Shown here piece after piece: positions 1-6,326 of a stretch of DNA of 10,523 nt. The DNA is from an uncultured Eubacteriales bacterium (GTDB lineage Bacteria; Bacillota; Clostridia; Oscillospirales; Acutalibacteraceae), in contig CAKSIU010000023.1 of assembly GCA_934463265.1 (NCBI GenBank), positions 1 through 10,523 on the forward strand, read 5' to 3'. Under the pieces are notes generated by a model that worked only from the letters and a program-made list of their open reading frames with translations, was not told where the DNA came from and ran no database searches. The position numbers and the translations under genes are program-made. The stretch's first letter is position 1. Each line of letters starts with the position of its first letter.

Positions 1-76
1 AAGATACCTCCTTTTAGTGTCTGATTTTATAATACATAGTTTTTCAAAATGTGTCTACTTTTATATAGTAGCACCA
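1..76 (-). mobile_element. Probable end of an IS (IS3-like) reading leftward, with promoter and RBS
   Basis: On the minus strand this stretch reads as a typical IS left end. The terminal segment carries CTATATAAAAGTAGACACA, resembling the AAAGTnGACA block common in IS3-family inverted repeats. A promoter-like TAGACA, 17-base spacer and TATTAT follow, then AAAGGAGG (complement of about 8-15) just before the window edge, where a transposase gene would start. The inferred outer end lies at about position 73-76, where the Kelch-repeat coding homology of the neighbouring tail gene begins abruptly. The transposase itself lies outside the window, so the family is an inference. The alternative is an ordinary intergenic region with a divergent gene. 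Confidence 0.45.
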
Positions 77-92
77 GTTTCCAGCAACAACA

Positions 93-932
93 GTGGGAAA
101 TTACGCCCTATTCGGTGGAGGATTTTGGTATGCGCCGAACGGCTCACTGAGAACTGCAGATACAACAGCCGTGGTCGATGCTTATGACCAAAATTTGACT
201 CGAACCAGCGTCAGCGAATTAAGTCAAGCAAGAAATCGATTTGCGGCGACAACAACTGGGAATTATGCCCTTTTTGGCGGCGGTTCATCGGAAATGAGCA
301 ACAATGCTTATGCAACCGTTGATGTCTACACAGACGAACTGGTAAAAATAACCGTGTCCGAGTTGAGCCAAGCAAGGAATTATCTGGCAGCGACAACTGT
401 TGGAAATTACGCATTATTTGGGGGCGGAGTTTGCTTCGATGGCGAGATGTCAGATATTTTTTTTGACACAGTTGATGTCTATGATGAAAATTTGGTGCGA
501 AGTACACCTACCGAATTGAGTGTTGAAAGAAGCCAACTTACTGCGACAAAATTGGGAAATTACGCTTTGTTTGCAGGCGGACAAAAAAGAGATGAAAGTT
601 CTTACAAGGACTATTTTTACGATGTCGTGGACTTGATAGACAAAAATCTTGTCCGAAGCACGCTTACAGCCTTGCATACCGGGAATAATTCGCTGTCTTC
701 GGCAAGCGTGGGGAATTACGCACTTTTTGCTGGTGGAGACTATCGTAACAGCGATGTGGTCGACGTTTATAGCATTGCTGAAGGAAGTCTTGCACTGACA
801 TTGTACAGCGGATCAAAATATAAATTCCAAAACATTGGAGATGAGCTGACAGTTAATTCGAATATAGAAAATATATCAATTCCATATCCTGTCACGGGAT
901 ATGTCAAAATCAAAAATACAACCATTTTTTAG
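93..932 (+). CDS. Kelch-like repeat phage tail/fibre protein, 5'-truncated
   Basis: The product contains five tandem units of about 48-54 residues. Each starts with GNYALFGGG or GNYALFAGG, continues through a variable loop to VDVYD..L, and ends with a conserved LSQAR...AATT segment. This is the signature of Kelch-type beta-propeller blades. It probably forms a receptor-binding or adhesive part of the tail, since it lies just upstream of small tail and XkdX-like genes and the lysis genes. The last about 50 residues leave the repeat and form a beta-rich tail. The nominal GTG start at 93 has no ribosome binding site, and homology to the repeat (FPATTVGNYALF) continues upstream to about 77 before an in-frame stop at 69. 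I therefore read it as the 3' remnant of a longer gene, probably cut by the IS at the left edge. The tail role is inferred from context. Confidence 0.75.
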   Translation: MGNYALFGGGFWYAPNGSLRTADTTAVVDAYDQNLTRTSVSELSQARNRFAATTTGNYALFGGGSSEMSNNAYATVDVYTDELVKITVSELSQARNYLAATTVGNYALFGGGVCFDGEMSDIFFDTVDVYDENLVRSTPTELSVERSQLTATKLGNYALFAGGQKRDESSYKDYFYDVVDLIDKNLVRSTLTALHTGNNSLSSASVGNYALFAGGDYRNSDVVDVYSIAEGSLALTLYSGSKYKFQNIGDELTVNSNIENISIPYPVTGYVKIKNTTIF

Positions 933-944
933 GAGGATAAAATT

Positions 945-1271
945 ATGATAAAAATTGAAAAATTCACAGGCAACAAAACTTATATGTACCCAAACGGAGC
1001 GATTGCAACGGCTGAAAAATTAAAAGCAGATTTTCCCGCAGTCGAAATTTTCCCTCATATTATCGAGACAGACGAGGCAGGCCAAGTTTGTTTTGCAGTC
1101 CAAAATTTGGCAGCAGTGCGCTCACAGATGGGAATTAACCCGGATTTGACCGAGGAAGAAGCTATTTTTAAAATAGAAGAACTCAGAAACATACCAGCAC
1201 CAGAGCCAGAAGCGACAGCTGAAGAGAGAATCGCAGCCGCACTAGAATACCAAAACTTAACTAATATGTAA
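945..1271 (+). CDS. Small phage tail-associated protein of unknown function
   Basis: This is a 108-residue soluble protein with no signal peptide or membrane segment. It starts at ATG 945 behind a good TAGGAGG that overlaps the stop codon of the tail gene, so the two are translationally linked. The N-terminal half (YMYPNGAIATAEKLKADFP, then FPHIIETDEAGQVCFAVQN) looks like a compact alpha/beta domain. The C-terminal half is acidic, with a Pro/Glu/Ala-rich linker around residues 83-93 and a final helix. Its position between a fibre-like gene and an XkdX-like gene is a common slot for small accessory tail or fibre-assembly proteins, but I recognise no named domain. The role is inferred from position only. 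Confidence 0.7.
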   Translation: MIKIEKFTGNKTYMYPNGAIATAEKLKADFPAVEIFPHIIETDEAGQVCFAVQNLAAVRSQMGINPDLTEEEAIFKIEELRNIPAPEPEATAEERIAAALEYQNLTNM

Positions 1272-1286
1272 AAGGGGGAAAACAGC

Positions 1287-1421
1287 ATGACATACGAACA
1301 AATCAAGAAAAATTTTGAGCGCAAACTTTGGAACAAACAGATGGTGGCTAAAGCTGTAGAAAAAGGAGTAATTACAGCCAAGCAATATAGAGAAATCGTG
1401 GGCGAAGATTTTAAAAATTAA
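1287..1421 (+). CDS. XkdX-family small phage protein
   Basis: This short ORF encodes 44 residues starting MTYEQIKKNFERKLW and ending in VGEDFKN. It is preceded by AAAGGGGG seven bases before the ATG. The pattern YEQIKKNFERKLWNKQMVAKAVEKGVIT..QY.EI.G closely matches the XkdX family of very small proteins found between tail-fibre and lysis genes of Bacillus PBSX-like and many other Firmicutes phages, where a W..... V..V..G.IT..QY.EI.G core is typical. Size and position both fit the family. The molecular role of XkdX is not established. It is co-directional with and closely follows the 108-residue tail gene. Confidence 0.85.
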   Translation: MTYEQIKKNFERKLWNKQMVAKAVEKGVITAKQYREIVGEDFKN

Positions 1422-1431
1422 TCAAATCATT

Positions 1432-1485
1432 GGCAGAAATATAGATTTGATGCTTCAAAAGGGCAACAAGTCTATATTTTTTGCC
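1432..1485 (+). terminator. Stem-loop with T-run between tail and lysis genes
   Basis: GGCA and AAATATAGA in 1432-1445 pair with TCTATATTT and TGCC in 1471-1485, with small internal mismatches, and the descending arm includes six T residues. A competing stem, ATCAAATC (1421-1428) with GATTTGAT (1444-1451), overlaps it. This may be a partial terminator or a processing site separating tail and lysis transcripts. Termination strength is unproven because the T-run is inside the arm. Confidence 0.45.
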
Positions 1486-1511
1486 TTAATTAAAAGCAGG
1501 AGGTAATAAAA

Positions 1512-2525
1512 ATGTTTAAAGGAATTGATGTTAGCGCCCATCAAGGGCGAATAGACTGGGAAAAAGTCAAGAATAGCGGCATACAGTTTGCAATTTTACG
1601 GCTTGGTTTTGGTAGCGATATGCAGTCACAGGACGACGCTTATTTTGAAGCAAATGTACAAGGTTGTGAGAGTGCAGGACTTCCATGGGGTACATATCTC
1701 TACAGTTACGCATTGAACTTAGAAGATGCAAAAAGCGAAGTTCAGCACGCATTGAGATTGCTAAAAAACAAAAAGCCGGAGTACCCGGTCTTTTTCGATA
1801 TGGAGGATGCTGACGGATATAAGAAAAATCATGGGATGCCGAGCAGTCAAACTTTAATTGACATCTGTAAAACTTTCTTACTGGGTCTAGAAGAAGCCGG
1901 GTATTATGCGTCGCTGTACGCGAATCTTTCTTGGTTTAATAATCAGCTAAACTCCAGTGAGCTTGACCGATTTGACAAATGGGTAGCGCAATGGCATGCG
2001 TCCTGTACGTATAAAAAGCCATACGGAATTTGGCAATACTCCGATAATGGAAAGGTAAGTGGAATCAGTGGAAATGTTGACATGAACATAAGTTATAAAG
2101 ACTATCCGTCCATCATTAAAGCTAACGGACTTAACGGCTTCAAGCAGGATGCAACACAAACTTCCCCAGTCCCTACTCTGCCGAATGAAACAGAAAATTC
2201 TTTTATAACGTACATTGTAAAATCCGGCGATACCTTGTGGGGCATTGCAGAACGTTATCTAGGCAACGGGTCGAAATATTCAGAGCTAAAAAACTTAAAC
2301 GGGTTAACGTACGATACGATTTATCCTGGACAAACTTTAAAAATCTCAACAAATGGACAATCTGAATCATATACGACCTACACAATACAAAAAGGCGATA
2401 CCCTTTGGAGTATCGCAAGGAGATTTTTAAGTAACGGTTCAAGATATAACGAAATTATGAACTTAAATAGCTTAGAATCAACAACAATTTACCCGGGGCA
2501 AGTCTTAAAAATACCAAATCAATGA
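1512..2525 (+). CDS. Phage endolysin: GH25 lysozyme with two C-terminal LysM domains
   Basis: This is a 337-residue endolysin that cleaves the beta-1,4 MurNAc-GlcNAc bond of peptidoglycan at the end of the lytic cycle. Residues 1-200 form the GH25 (Chalaropsis-type) catalytic domain. FKGIDVSAHQG gives Asp6, YPVFFDMED gives Asp96 and Glu98, and GNVDMN gives Asp190, so the acidic residues of the family active site are present. A Pro/Thr/Asn linker (about 212-230) leads to two LysM repeats at about 233-279 and 289-335, each with a GDTLW..A and N......IYPGQ.LKI core, which bind cell-wall glycan. There is no signal peptide, so export depends on a holin. ATG 1512 sits behind AGGAGG at about 1499-1504. 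The reading frame is intact. Confidence 0.95.
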   Translation: MFKGIDVSAHQGRIDWEKVKNSGIQFAILRLGFGSDMQSQDDAYFEANVQGCESAGLPWGTYLYSYALNLEDAKSEVQHALRLLKNKKPEYPVFFDMEDADGYKKNHGMPSSQTLIDICKTFLLGLEEAGYYASLYANLSWFNNQLNSSELDRFDKWVAQWHASCTYKKPYGIWQYSDNGKVSGISGNVDMNISYKDYPSIIKANGLNGFKQDATQTSPVPTLPNETENSFITYIVKSGDTLWGIAERYLGNGSKYSELKNLNGLTYDTIYPGQTLKISTNGQSESYTTYTIQKGDTLWSIARRFLSNGSRYNEIMNLNSLESTTIYPGQVLKIPNQ

Positions 2526-2533
2526 GGTGCAAC

Positions 2534-2821
2534 ATGGAAAGTAAAACATTCGAAGTCGCGACTTTTGCAATTTTAATAGAAGGTATCATCACTTACATAA
2601 ATCAATTTTTCGTTCAAGAAAATTTTTGCTGGCAAATGTTATTTAGCATAGCTTTAGGCATCATTATCGCGGTGGATTATAAACTGGATTTACCTGCTTA
2701 TTTTAATTTAAAATCTGATATGCCTTATATTGGATACATATTAACAGGAATATTGTTATCGCGTGGGAGCAATTATATTTTTGAATTGCTAGAGCATGTT
2801 GTCAACAACACCTGGTTATAA
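2534..2821 (+). CDS. Small holin-like membrane protein
   Basis: This is a 95-residue protein with three probable membrane segments: about residues 8-25 (FAILIEGIITYINQFF region), 33-52 (MLFSIALGIIIAV) and 66-90 (YIGYILTGILL). The size and topology suit a phage holin. It lies immediately after the endolysin: an upstream ATG at 2522 overlaps the lysozyme stop, but the start at 2534 has the better ribosome binding site (GAGGTG at 2524-2529), so I prefer it. The order lysozyme-holin is the reverse of the most common one but does occur. I do not recognise a specific holin family, so the call rests on size, topology and location. Confidence 0.65.
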   Translation: MESKTFEVATFAILIEGIITYINQFFVQENFCWQMLFSIALGIIIAVDYKLDLPAYFNLKSDMPYIGYILTGILLSRGSNYIFELLEHVVNNTWL

Positions 2822-3049
2822 AGTACTGATAACAATAAAGATGTCAATTAAAATTATTTAATTTAAGTAAAAAGCCCAGAATTTAAATGTTAGGTAATTA
2901 TTTTTTTATAATAAAAGAACCGACGTTATTAAAGTTGATTTTCCTTTGTCTTTATATTTAACCAAATTCTTTACTGTTTTCATTTATGTTACGCTATAAA
3001 AAAATTAAAATAATATATTTTATTTGATTGAAAAAAAAGTTAAAAAATA
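2822..3049. other. AT-rich gap between lysis genes and cargo operon
   Basis: I see no supportable gene here. The stretch is very AT-rich, with only weak A/T inverted repeats (for example AATTAAA/TTTAATT near 2846-2864). It is a plausible junction where the downstream operon was inserted, but I see no att-like or IS-like repeat at its edges. Confidence 0.5.
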
Positions 3050-3078
3050 TTGCAATTTCCATTTTTTTGTAATATAAT
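3050..3078 (+). promoter_or_regulatory. Sigma-A-type promoter of the membrane-peptide operon
   Basis: TTGCAA (3050-3055), a 17-base spacer and a perfect TATAAT (3073-3078) predict a start near 3085. The 5' leader of about 80 bases can form a stem of TGCGTTA (3084-3090) with TAACGCA (3129-3135) before the SD GAGGTG at 3151-3156. This gives the four-gene cargo its own transcription, independent of phage late control. Confidence 0.8.
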
Positions 3079-3165
3079 TAAAGTGCGTTATAAAAGTACA
3101 ATGCATTGGAACTCATTATCAGAGTTATTAACGCATATTTCTTAAATAGTGAGGTGCTATTTTTA

Positions 3166-3744
3166 ATGGATACTTTAAATTACAATCAAAAAAATTTTCA
3201 GAAAATAGTTGGAAGCTTTCTTTTGTTGGTTATGTTTAGCGTTTGTATTATTCAATCGATGTTTTATTTTAAAACTTCTGATTCGTTGTTTACTAAAAAT
3301 AACATCTATGTTGAAACCTTAAAAGATGATGATACAATAAAATTAAGCTTTAACAATTTATTTGCGCCAAGCAATGAGGTCTTGCTTTTAAAGAATTTTT
3401 ATGATGGTAAATTTCATTATGCTATTTCCGACTTAAAAAGTGGAAATGAATTACTTAATTTTGATTCCACAGCAGACATCACTACAAGTGGAAAAGCAAC
3501 AAAGAATACTAATATGTGTGCAGCAGTAGGTTCTTTTGTGTGGGCTGTTGCAACGGGTGGAAATGTTGCGGCAGCTTTAGCAAGTGCTTTTGGTGCAGCG
3601 GCAGGACTTATTAGTGAAGGTACTTTAACAGCTATGTTAGGACTTATAGCTGAATCTGGGATAGCTAGTATAGGAGCAGTTATTGGTCTGCTTTCTGCAA
3701 CGGAAGCGATAGTCGTTGCACTAGGGGTTGGTGGCCTTGCTTAG
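3166..3744 (+). CDS. Putative bacteriocin/SDP-like peptide precursor
   Basis: This is a 192-residue protein with three parts. A short charged N-terminus and one membrane or uncleaved signal segment (about 14-35, IVGSFLLLVMFSVCII) are followed by a polar outer region (36-115). The last about 76 residues (117-192) are almost entirely Ala/Gly/Val/Leu/Ile with just two acidic residues, starting at CAAVGSFVWAVATGG. This matches the plan of precursors whose hydrophobic C-terminus is released as a membrane-active peptide, as in Bacillus SdpC and clostridial closticin 574, and its Ala/Gly-rich helices recall circular bacteriocins. There is only one Cys (118) in the C-terminal part, unlike the disulfide pair of SDP. 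ATG 3166 is chosen over the upstream TTG 3106 because of the SD GAGGTG nine bases upstream. It is first in the operon, before a metalloprotease and a DUF95 protein. The function is inferred from architecture and context. Confidence 0.6.
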   Translation: MDTLNYNQKNFQKIVGSFLLLVMFSVCIIQSMFYFKTSDSLFTKNNIYVETLKDDDTIKLSFNNLFAPSNEVLLLKNFYDGKFHYAISDLKSGNELLNFDSTADITTSGKATKNTNMCAAVGSFVWAVATGGNVAAALASAFGAAAGLISEGTLTAMLGLIAESGIASIGAVIGLLSATEAIVVALGVGGLA

Positions 3745-4837
3745 CGGAGAGAAACACGGAGGGAAAATTTTTTCCTCCGCCAACCTTGTTTTAATACTTA
3801 TGTTTTTAACATTTTTAAGCACATATGTTTACAAGATGTCCGTTGCTGTACATTATTATCCTTTATTTTTTCAAATAATCTTCCTTATAATAGCTTTTTC
3901 TTTTGGAATTGCACTTTATATAAAAGCACCTTTATTTGTGAAAAAACAAAAATTTAGCGAAGTAGATGAAACTTGTAAATGGGAACTGAGCGTAAGTAAA
4001 TCGCTAGGTTGGTTGGCAAGTTTTAGCGTTGCTATGCTTACTTTTGAGCCAAGTTATTTTGTAAGTTTCTTTTCTGGTATAAAAATAAATTTCTTTTCAA
4101 GCGGAAGAATTTGCAAATTTACCTTGGAAGAAAAGGCTGTTAAAGGTATTCATCGTTTTCTAGATTTTGTTTTATTGTTAATTTTAACTCCCATGGTTTA
4201 TCTCATTACAAATGAACTCTTTTATCTTTCGTGGAAACTTGGCTTTTTTATATTTATGATGTCGGTATTTCTTTATTTCAGAAGAGAAATTATTTACACA
4301 TTTTTTAGTTTAAATATTGGTAAATCTGAAAATGCCAAGATAAATGTAATTTATCCTTATAGCACGTTGAGAAGCCGCTATAGGCTATATGGATATACAA
4401 ATCAATTTAAAAATATGGTTTTTATAACGGAGAAAACGTTCAAAGCAAATCAAGTAATGAAAGATTATGTAATAGCTCATGAACTTGGGCATTTAAAAGA
4501 TAAAAAAAGAATTATTTTGCATAAAATGTTCTTTTTAGTCTTGCTTGTATTTTTGACGGTAGTTCCCTTTTGTTTAGACGAAGTCCTTGCATTTATTCCT
4601 CTACTGCTATTCTTTTTGTATAATAGCACAGTTGGTCGTTTAATTAGTGAAAAAGTAGAGTTTACAGCTGATAAATATGCTTTAAAAAAACTTGGGAAAA
4701 AAAGTTGTTTAGAAGCATTGTCATTAATGAGTAAAGAAAATGCTAATGCTTCACCTCCAATTGCTTTGTTTTCAAATTATATCTCATTAAATAGGAGGAT
4801 AAAATTCATAAATGACTACAATGAAGAAGAAAGTTAG
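3737..4837 (+). CDS. Membrane-bound M48-family zinc metalloprotease
   Basis: This is a polytopic protein of about 366 residues with hydrophobic segments near 19-37, 46-64, 143-162, 167-185, 266-282 and 286-300, numbered from TTG 3728. The catalytic core is VIAHELGH at about 249-255: the two His bind zinc and the Glu is the base. SEKVEFTAD (about 307-315) supplies the third zinc ligand as the family E-F-x-A-D motif, and a final PP...RRIKF resembles the M48 C-terminus. M48 enzymes (HtpX, Ste24-type) cleave membrane-associated substrates, so it is a strong candidate for maturing the preceding peptide. The start is uncertain. The frame is open from TTG 3728, and TTG 3737 has AGGGG at 3723-3727 at good spacing and overlaps the precursor's stop. 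ATG 3800 has no SD and would cut into the first hydrophobic segment. Confidence 0.85.
   Translation: MLSGEKHGGKIFSSANLVLILMFLTFLSTYVYKMSVAVHYYPLFFQIIFLIIAFSFGIALYIKAPLFVKKQKFSEVDETCKWELSVSKSLGWLASFSVAMLTFEPSYFVSFFSGIKINFFSSGRICKFTLEEKAVKGIHRFLDFVLLLILTPMVYLITNELFYLSWKLGFFIFMMSVFLYFRREIIYTFFSLNIGKSENAKINVIYPYSTLRSRYRLYGYTNQFKNMVFITEKTFKANQVMKDYVIAHELGHLKDKKRIILHKMFFLVLLVFLTVVPFCLDEVLAFIPLLLFFLYNSTVGRLISEKVEFTADKYALKKLGKKSCLEALSLMSKENANASPPIALFSNYISLNRRIKFINDYNEEES
3757..3779 (+). promoter_or_regulatory. Stable hairpin at the precursor/protease junction
   Basis: CGGAGGGAAA (3757-3766) pairs with TTTTCCTCCG (3770-3779) with a single G-U pair and a three-base loop. A competing outer arm, GCGGAG (3744-3749), can pair with CTCCGC (3775-3780). 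There is no T-run after it, so it is not a classical terminator. It may act as an attenuator, mRNA stabiliser or translation brake that keeps the precursor more abundant than the downstream proteins, an arrangement common in bacteriocin operons. Confidence 0.6.
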
Positions 4838-5369
4838 TTCATACGTTTTAATAAACAGCTTTCTTATAGTTTCTGCATTAGTATCTTTTTTTATAGCTAT
4901 TTTCAGTGCAAAACAATTAAAACAAAACGCTAATAGCGTGCAAACAATTGAGATTAATTCTGTTGCATTTTATTTGCGCTTTTTAACCGTTGAACCTCGA
5001 ACAACGATATTTGAACTAACTTTTCATAACTTTGGCTTAGCTCTTGTTGCATATATATTAAGTATGTTTAGCTTTGGAATACTTAGTTTAGGTTTTCTTT
5101 GTTCTGCTTTTTACGTTGCAGGTCTGGTTATTAGTAACTCATTTGATTTTTTAACGCTTGTCTTTACTGGTATGGAGCTAGTTGGAATGTGTTTGTCTGT
5201 TTTCGGTGGAGTATATATTTTTGATAAAAGGAGAAAATTCCATGCTTCTCTGAAAAATGTCTTAATTTTTTCAGTCGAGCTAGTATTGACTTTACTTGCT
5301 ATTTATATTTTAGCCGCTTGCGTAGAAAATCAATTTATACAAAATGTTATGAAAGGGTATAGAAACTAG
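4812..5369 (+). CDS. SpoIIM/DUF95-family membrane protein
   Basis: This is a 185-residue protein with about five hydrophobic segments (11-32, 72-92, 95-110, 118-136, 150-170). The order FxxxFHNFGLALVAYILSMFSFGILSL, then a Gly-containing loop, then TGMELVGMCLSVFGG, then a last helix ending AACVE, follows the SpoIIM/DUF95 pattern: the N-N/H-N motif in the first core helix, the HG-x-E-like motif, and a terminal A-x-x-E. DUF95 proteins are recurrent partners of circular bacteriocin genes, for example in the AS-48 and circularin A clusters, where they are linked to export, maturation or immunity. The ATG at 4812 overlaps the protease stop and follows AGGAGG at 4793-4798; ATG 4821 is an alternative. 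Translational coupling is likely. This gene is the main support for a bacteriocin-type reading of the operon. Confidence 0.75.
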   Translation: MTTMKKKVSSYVLINSFLIVSALVSFFIAIFSAKQLKQNANSVQTIEINSVAFYLRFLTVEPRTTIFELTFHNFGLALVAYILSMFSFGILSLGFLCSAFYVAGLVISNSFDFLTLVFTGMELVGMCLSVFGGVYIFDKRRKFHASLKNVLIFSVELVLTLLAIYILAACVENQFIQNVMKGYRN

Positions 5370-5869
5370 TGAAAATACTCGATTATATAAAAATCACAAA
5401 AAACAGGACTATTTTTTGTCTCACACTCGTATATAGTGTATTAATTGGGCTTCTTTATTCTTTTGATAATTTTAATCTTGTTTATTTGACCGTTAATACA
5501 TGTATTTTTATTCTGACTCTTGGCTTGAGCATCGTAAACGGCACATTATTTTTAATTATTGTCGATGCATTTATTAGACAAGAAATACAATTCAAAGAAA
5601 GATTTTTTCAAATAATAAAATCAATTTTTATTTCCAAATTAATTTTATTTCCGGTGTCAATATGTTTGTTAGTATTAAATATGTTTATTAAGATGGATTT
5701 AGTTGCACTGTCTAAGTGTATAACCTTTTTGCTTATTTACGCTAGTCAGTTTATATTGCTATTTACCTACAAAAAGATTACACAATCAAGTTGGGATATT
5801 ACTATTAAGGTTGTTACCTTACAATTTATTTTTTCCTCATTTTTATCTTTATTATTAAAATTTATTTGA
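5369..5869 (+). CDS. Five-helix membrane protein, candidate immunity or transport partner
   Basis: This is a 166-residue, strongly hydrophobic protein with probable membrane segments at about 14-31, 38-65, 88-107, 113-134 and 144-163 and a basic loop at 70-88 (RQEIQFKERFF). The five-helix layout with a short charged loop after the second helix resembles Yip1-type membrane proteins, but the match is too loose to name it. GTG 5369 shares its G with the stop of the SpoIIM-like gene, and GAAAGGG lies eleven bases upstream, so it is translationally coupled and part of the operon. As the last small membrane protein of a bacteriocin-like operon, it is a natural candidate for immunity. No sequence motif proves that. 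Confidence 0.6.
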   Translation: MKILDYIKITKNRTIFCLTLVYSVLIGLLYSFDNFNLVYLTVNTCIFILTLGLSIVNGTLFLIIVDAFIRQEIQFKERFFQIIKSIFISKLILFPVSICLLVLNMFIKMDLVALSKCITFLLIYASQFILLFTYKKITQSSWDITIKVVTLQFIFSSFLSLLLKFI

Positions 5870-5885
5870 ACCTAAACGATTATTC

Positions 5886-5912
5886 AAAAGCTCACTTTAT
5901 GTGAGCTTTTTT
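5886..5912. terminator. Rho-independent, probably bidirectional terminator
   Basis: AAAAGCTCAC (5886-5895), loop TTTAT and GTGAGCTTTT (5901-5910) form a perfect 10-bp stem followed by TT. The A-run on the left gives a U-tract in the opposite direction, so it can end both the rightward membrane-peptide operon and the leftward repressor transcript. Confidence 0.9.
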
Positions 5913-5946
5913 GATAATTGCCATAAAATATTAAATACCACCCAAT

Positions 5947-6186
5947 TCACGTATCATACTCAAAATCTAAAAATTTACTTGGTGCAACGTTCAAGGCAAT
6001 AGCTATATCGAATAACGTATCTAAAGAAATAGCTTTACAAACATTTGGAGCTTCAATTTGACCAACATATGAAGGGTCCTTAGCAATTATTTCGGCCAAC
6101 TCTTCTTGAGTTAGCCCTCTCAATTTTCTGTAGTAAGAAATTTTTAATCCTAATTTTATATATTTATCTTTGTATACTTCTTTCAA
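5947..6186 (-). CDS. XRE-family repressor (cI-like, single HTH domain)
   Basis: This is a 79-residue protein that is essentially one HTH_3/XRE domain. It reads LGLKISYYRKLRGLTQEELA, then EIIAKDPSYVGQIEAP, then ISLDTLFDIAIALNVAPSKFLDF. It lacks the C-terminal dimerisation/peptidase domain of larger cI repressors, so self-cleavage is not expected. It starts at TTG (complement of 6184-6186) nine bases after GGAG; no in-frame ATG fits better. It is divergent from the larger HTH regulator, across a 140-base region with a symmetrical inverted repeat over a strong rightward promoter. It is therefore the likely repressor of that promoter. The target is inferred from layout. Confidence 0.85.
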   Translation of the reverse strand: MKEVYKDKYIKLGLKISYYRKLRGLTQEELAEIIAKDPSYVGQIEAPNVCKAISLDTLFDIAIALNVAPSKFLDFEYDT

Positions 6187-6220
6187 ATCTCATCACTCCA
6201 TCTAAAATAATTTTATCAGG

Positions 6221-6281
6221 TTGACAAGACAATTATTATTGACTATCATATAATATATATTATTTAACAGATAATAATTGT
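6221..6281 (+). promoter_or_regulatory. Divergent control region: rightward promoter and operator-like inverted repeats
   Basis: TTGACA (6221-6226), a 17-base spacer and TATCAT (6244-6249) form a strong rightward promoter. ACAATTATTAT (6229-6239) and ATAATAATTGT (6271-6281) are perfect 11-base inverted copies separated by 31 bases, one inside the promoter spacer and the other downstream of the expected start. A 14-base palindrome ATAATATATATTAT (6250-6263) lies near their centre. This is a good operator layout for the adjacent XRE repressor, with looping or cooperative binding possible. A short AAGTTCT/AGAACTT hairpin (6295-6316) precedes the SD of the next gene. Confidence 0.7.
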
Positions 6282-6326
6282 GAAGATGAATAAAAAGTTC
6301 TTTGATTAGAGAACTTGAGAGGTAAT

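Noticed and set aside
450..677. Minus-strand ORF inside the Kelch-repeat gene
   Set aside because: It is antisense to strongly repeated, clearly coding sequence and has no SD or recognisable domain; the same holds for the minus-strand ORF at 211-507.
93..780. CRISPR array or diversity-generating retroelement target
   Set aside because: The repeats are in-frame Kelch blades of unequal length, and no reverse transcriptase, template repeat or cas gene is present.
1055..1381. Minus-strand 108-codon ORF
   Set aside because: It overlaps two well-supported rightward genes (108-residue tail gene and XkdX-like gene) and looks like their shadow.
1567..2442. Three minus-strand ORFs within the lysozyme gene
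   Set aside because: The GH25-LysM frame explains the region completely; none has an SD.
3106..3165. TTG start 20 codons upstream for the precursor gene
   Set aside because: It has no SD, and ATG 3166 has GAGGTG at good spacing and puts the membrane segment near the N-terminus.
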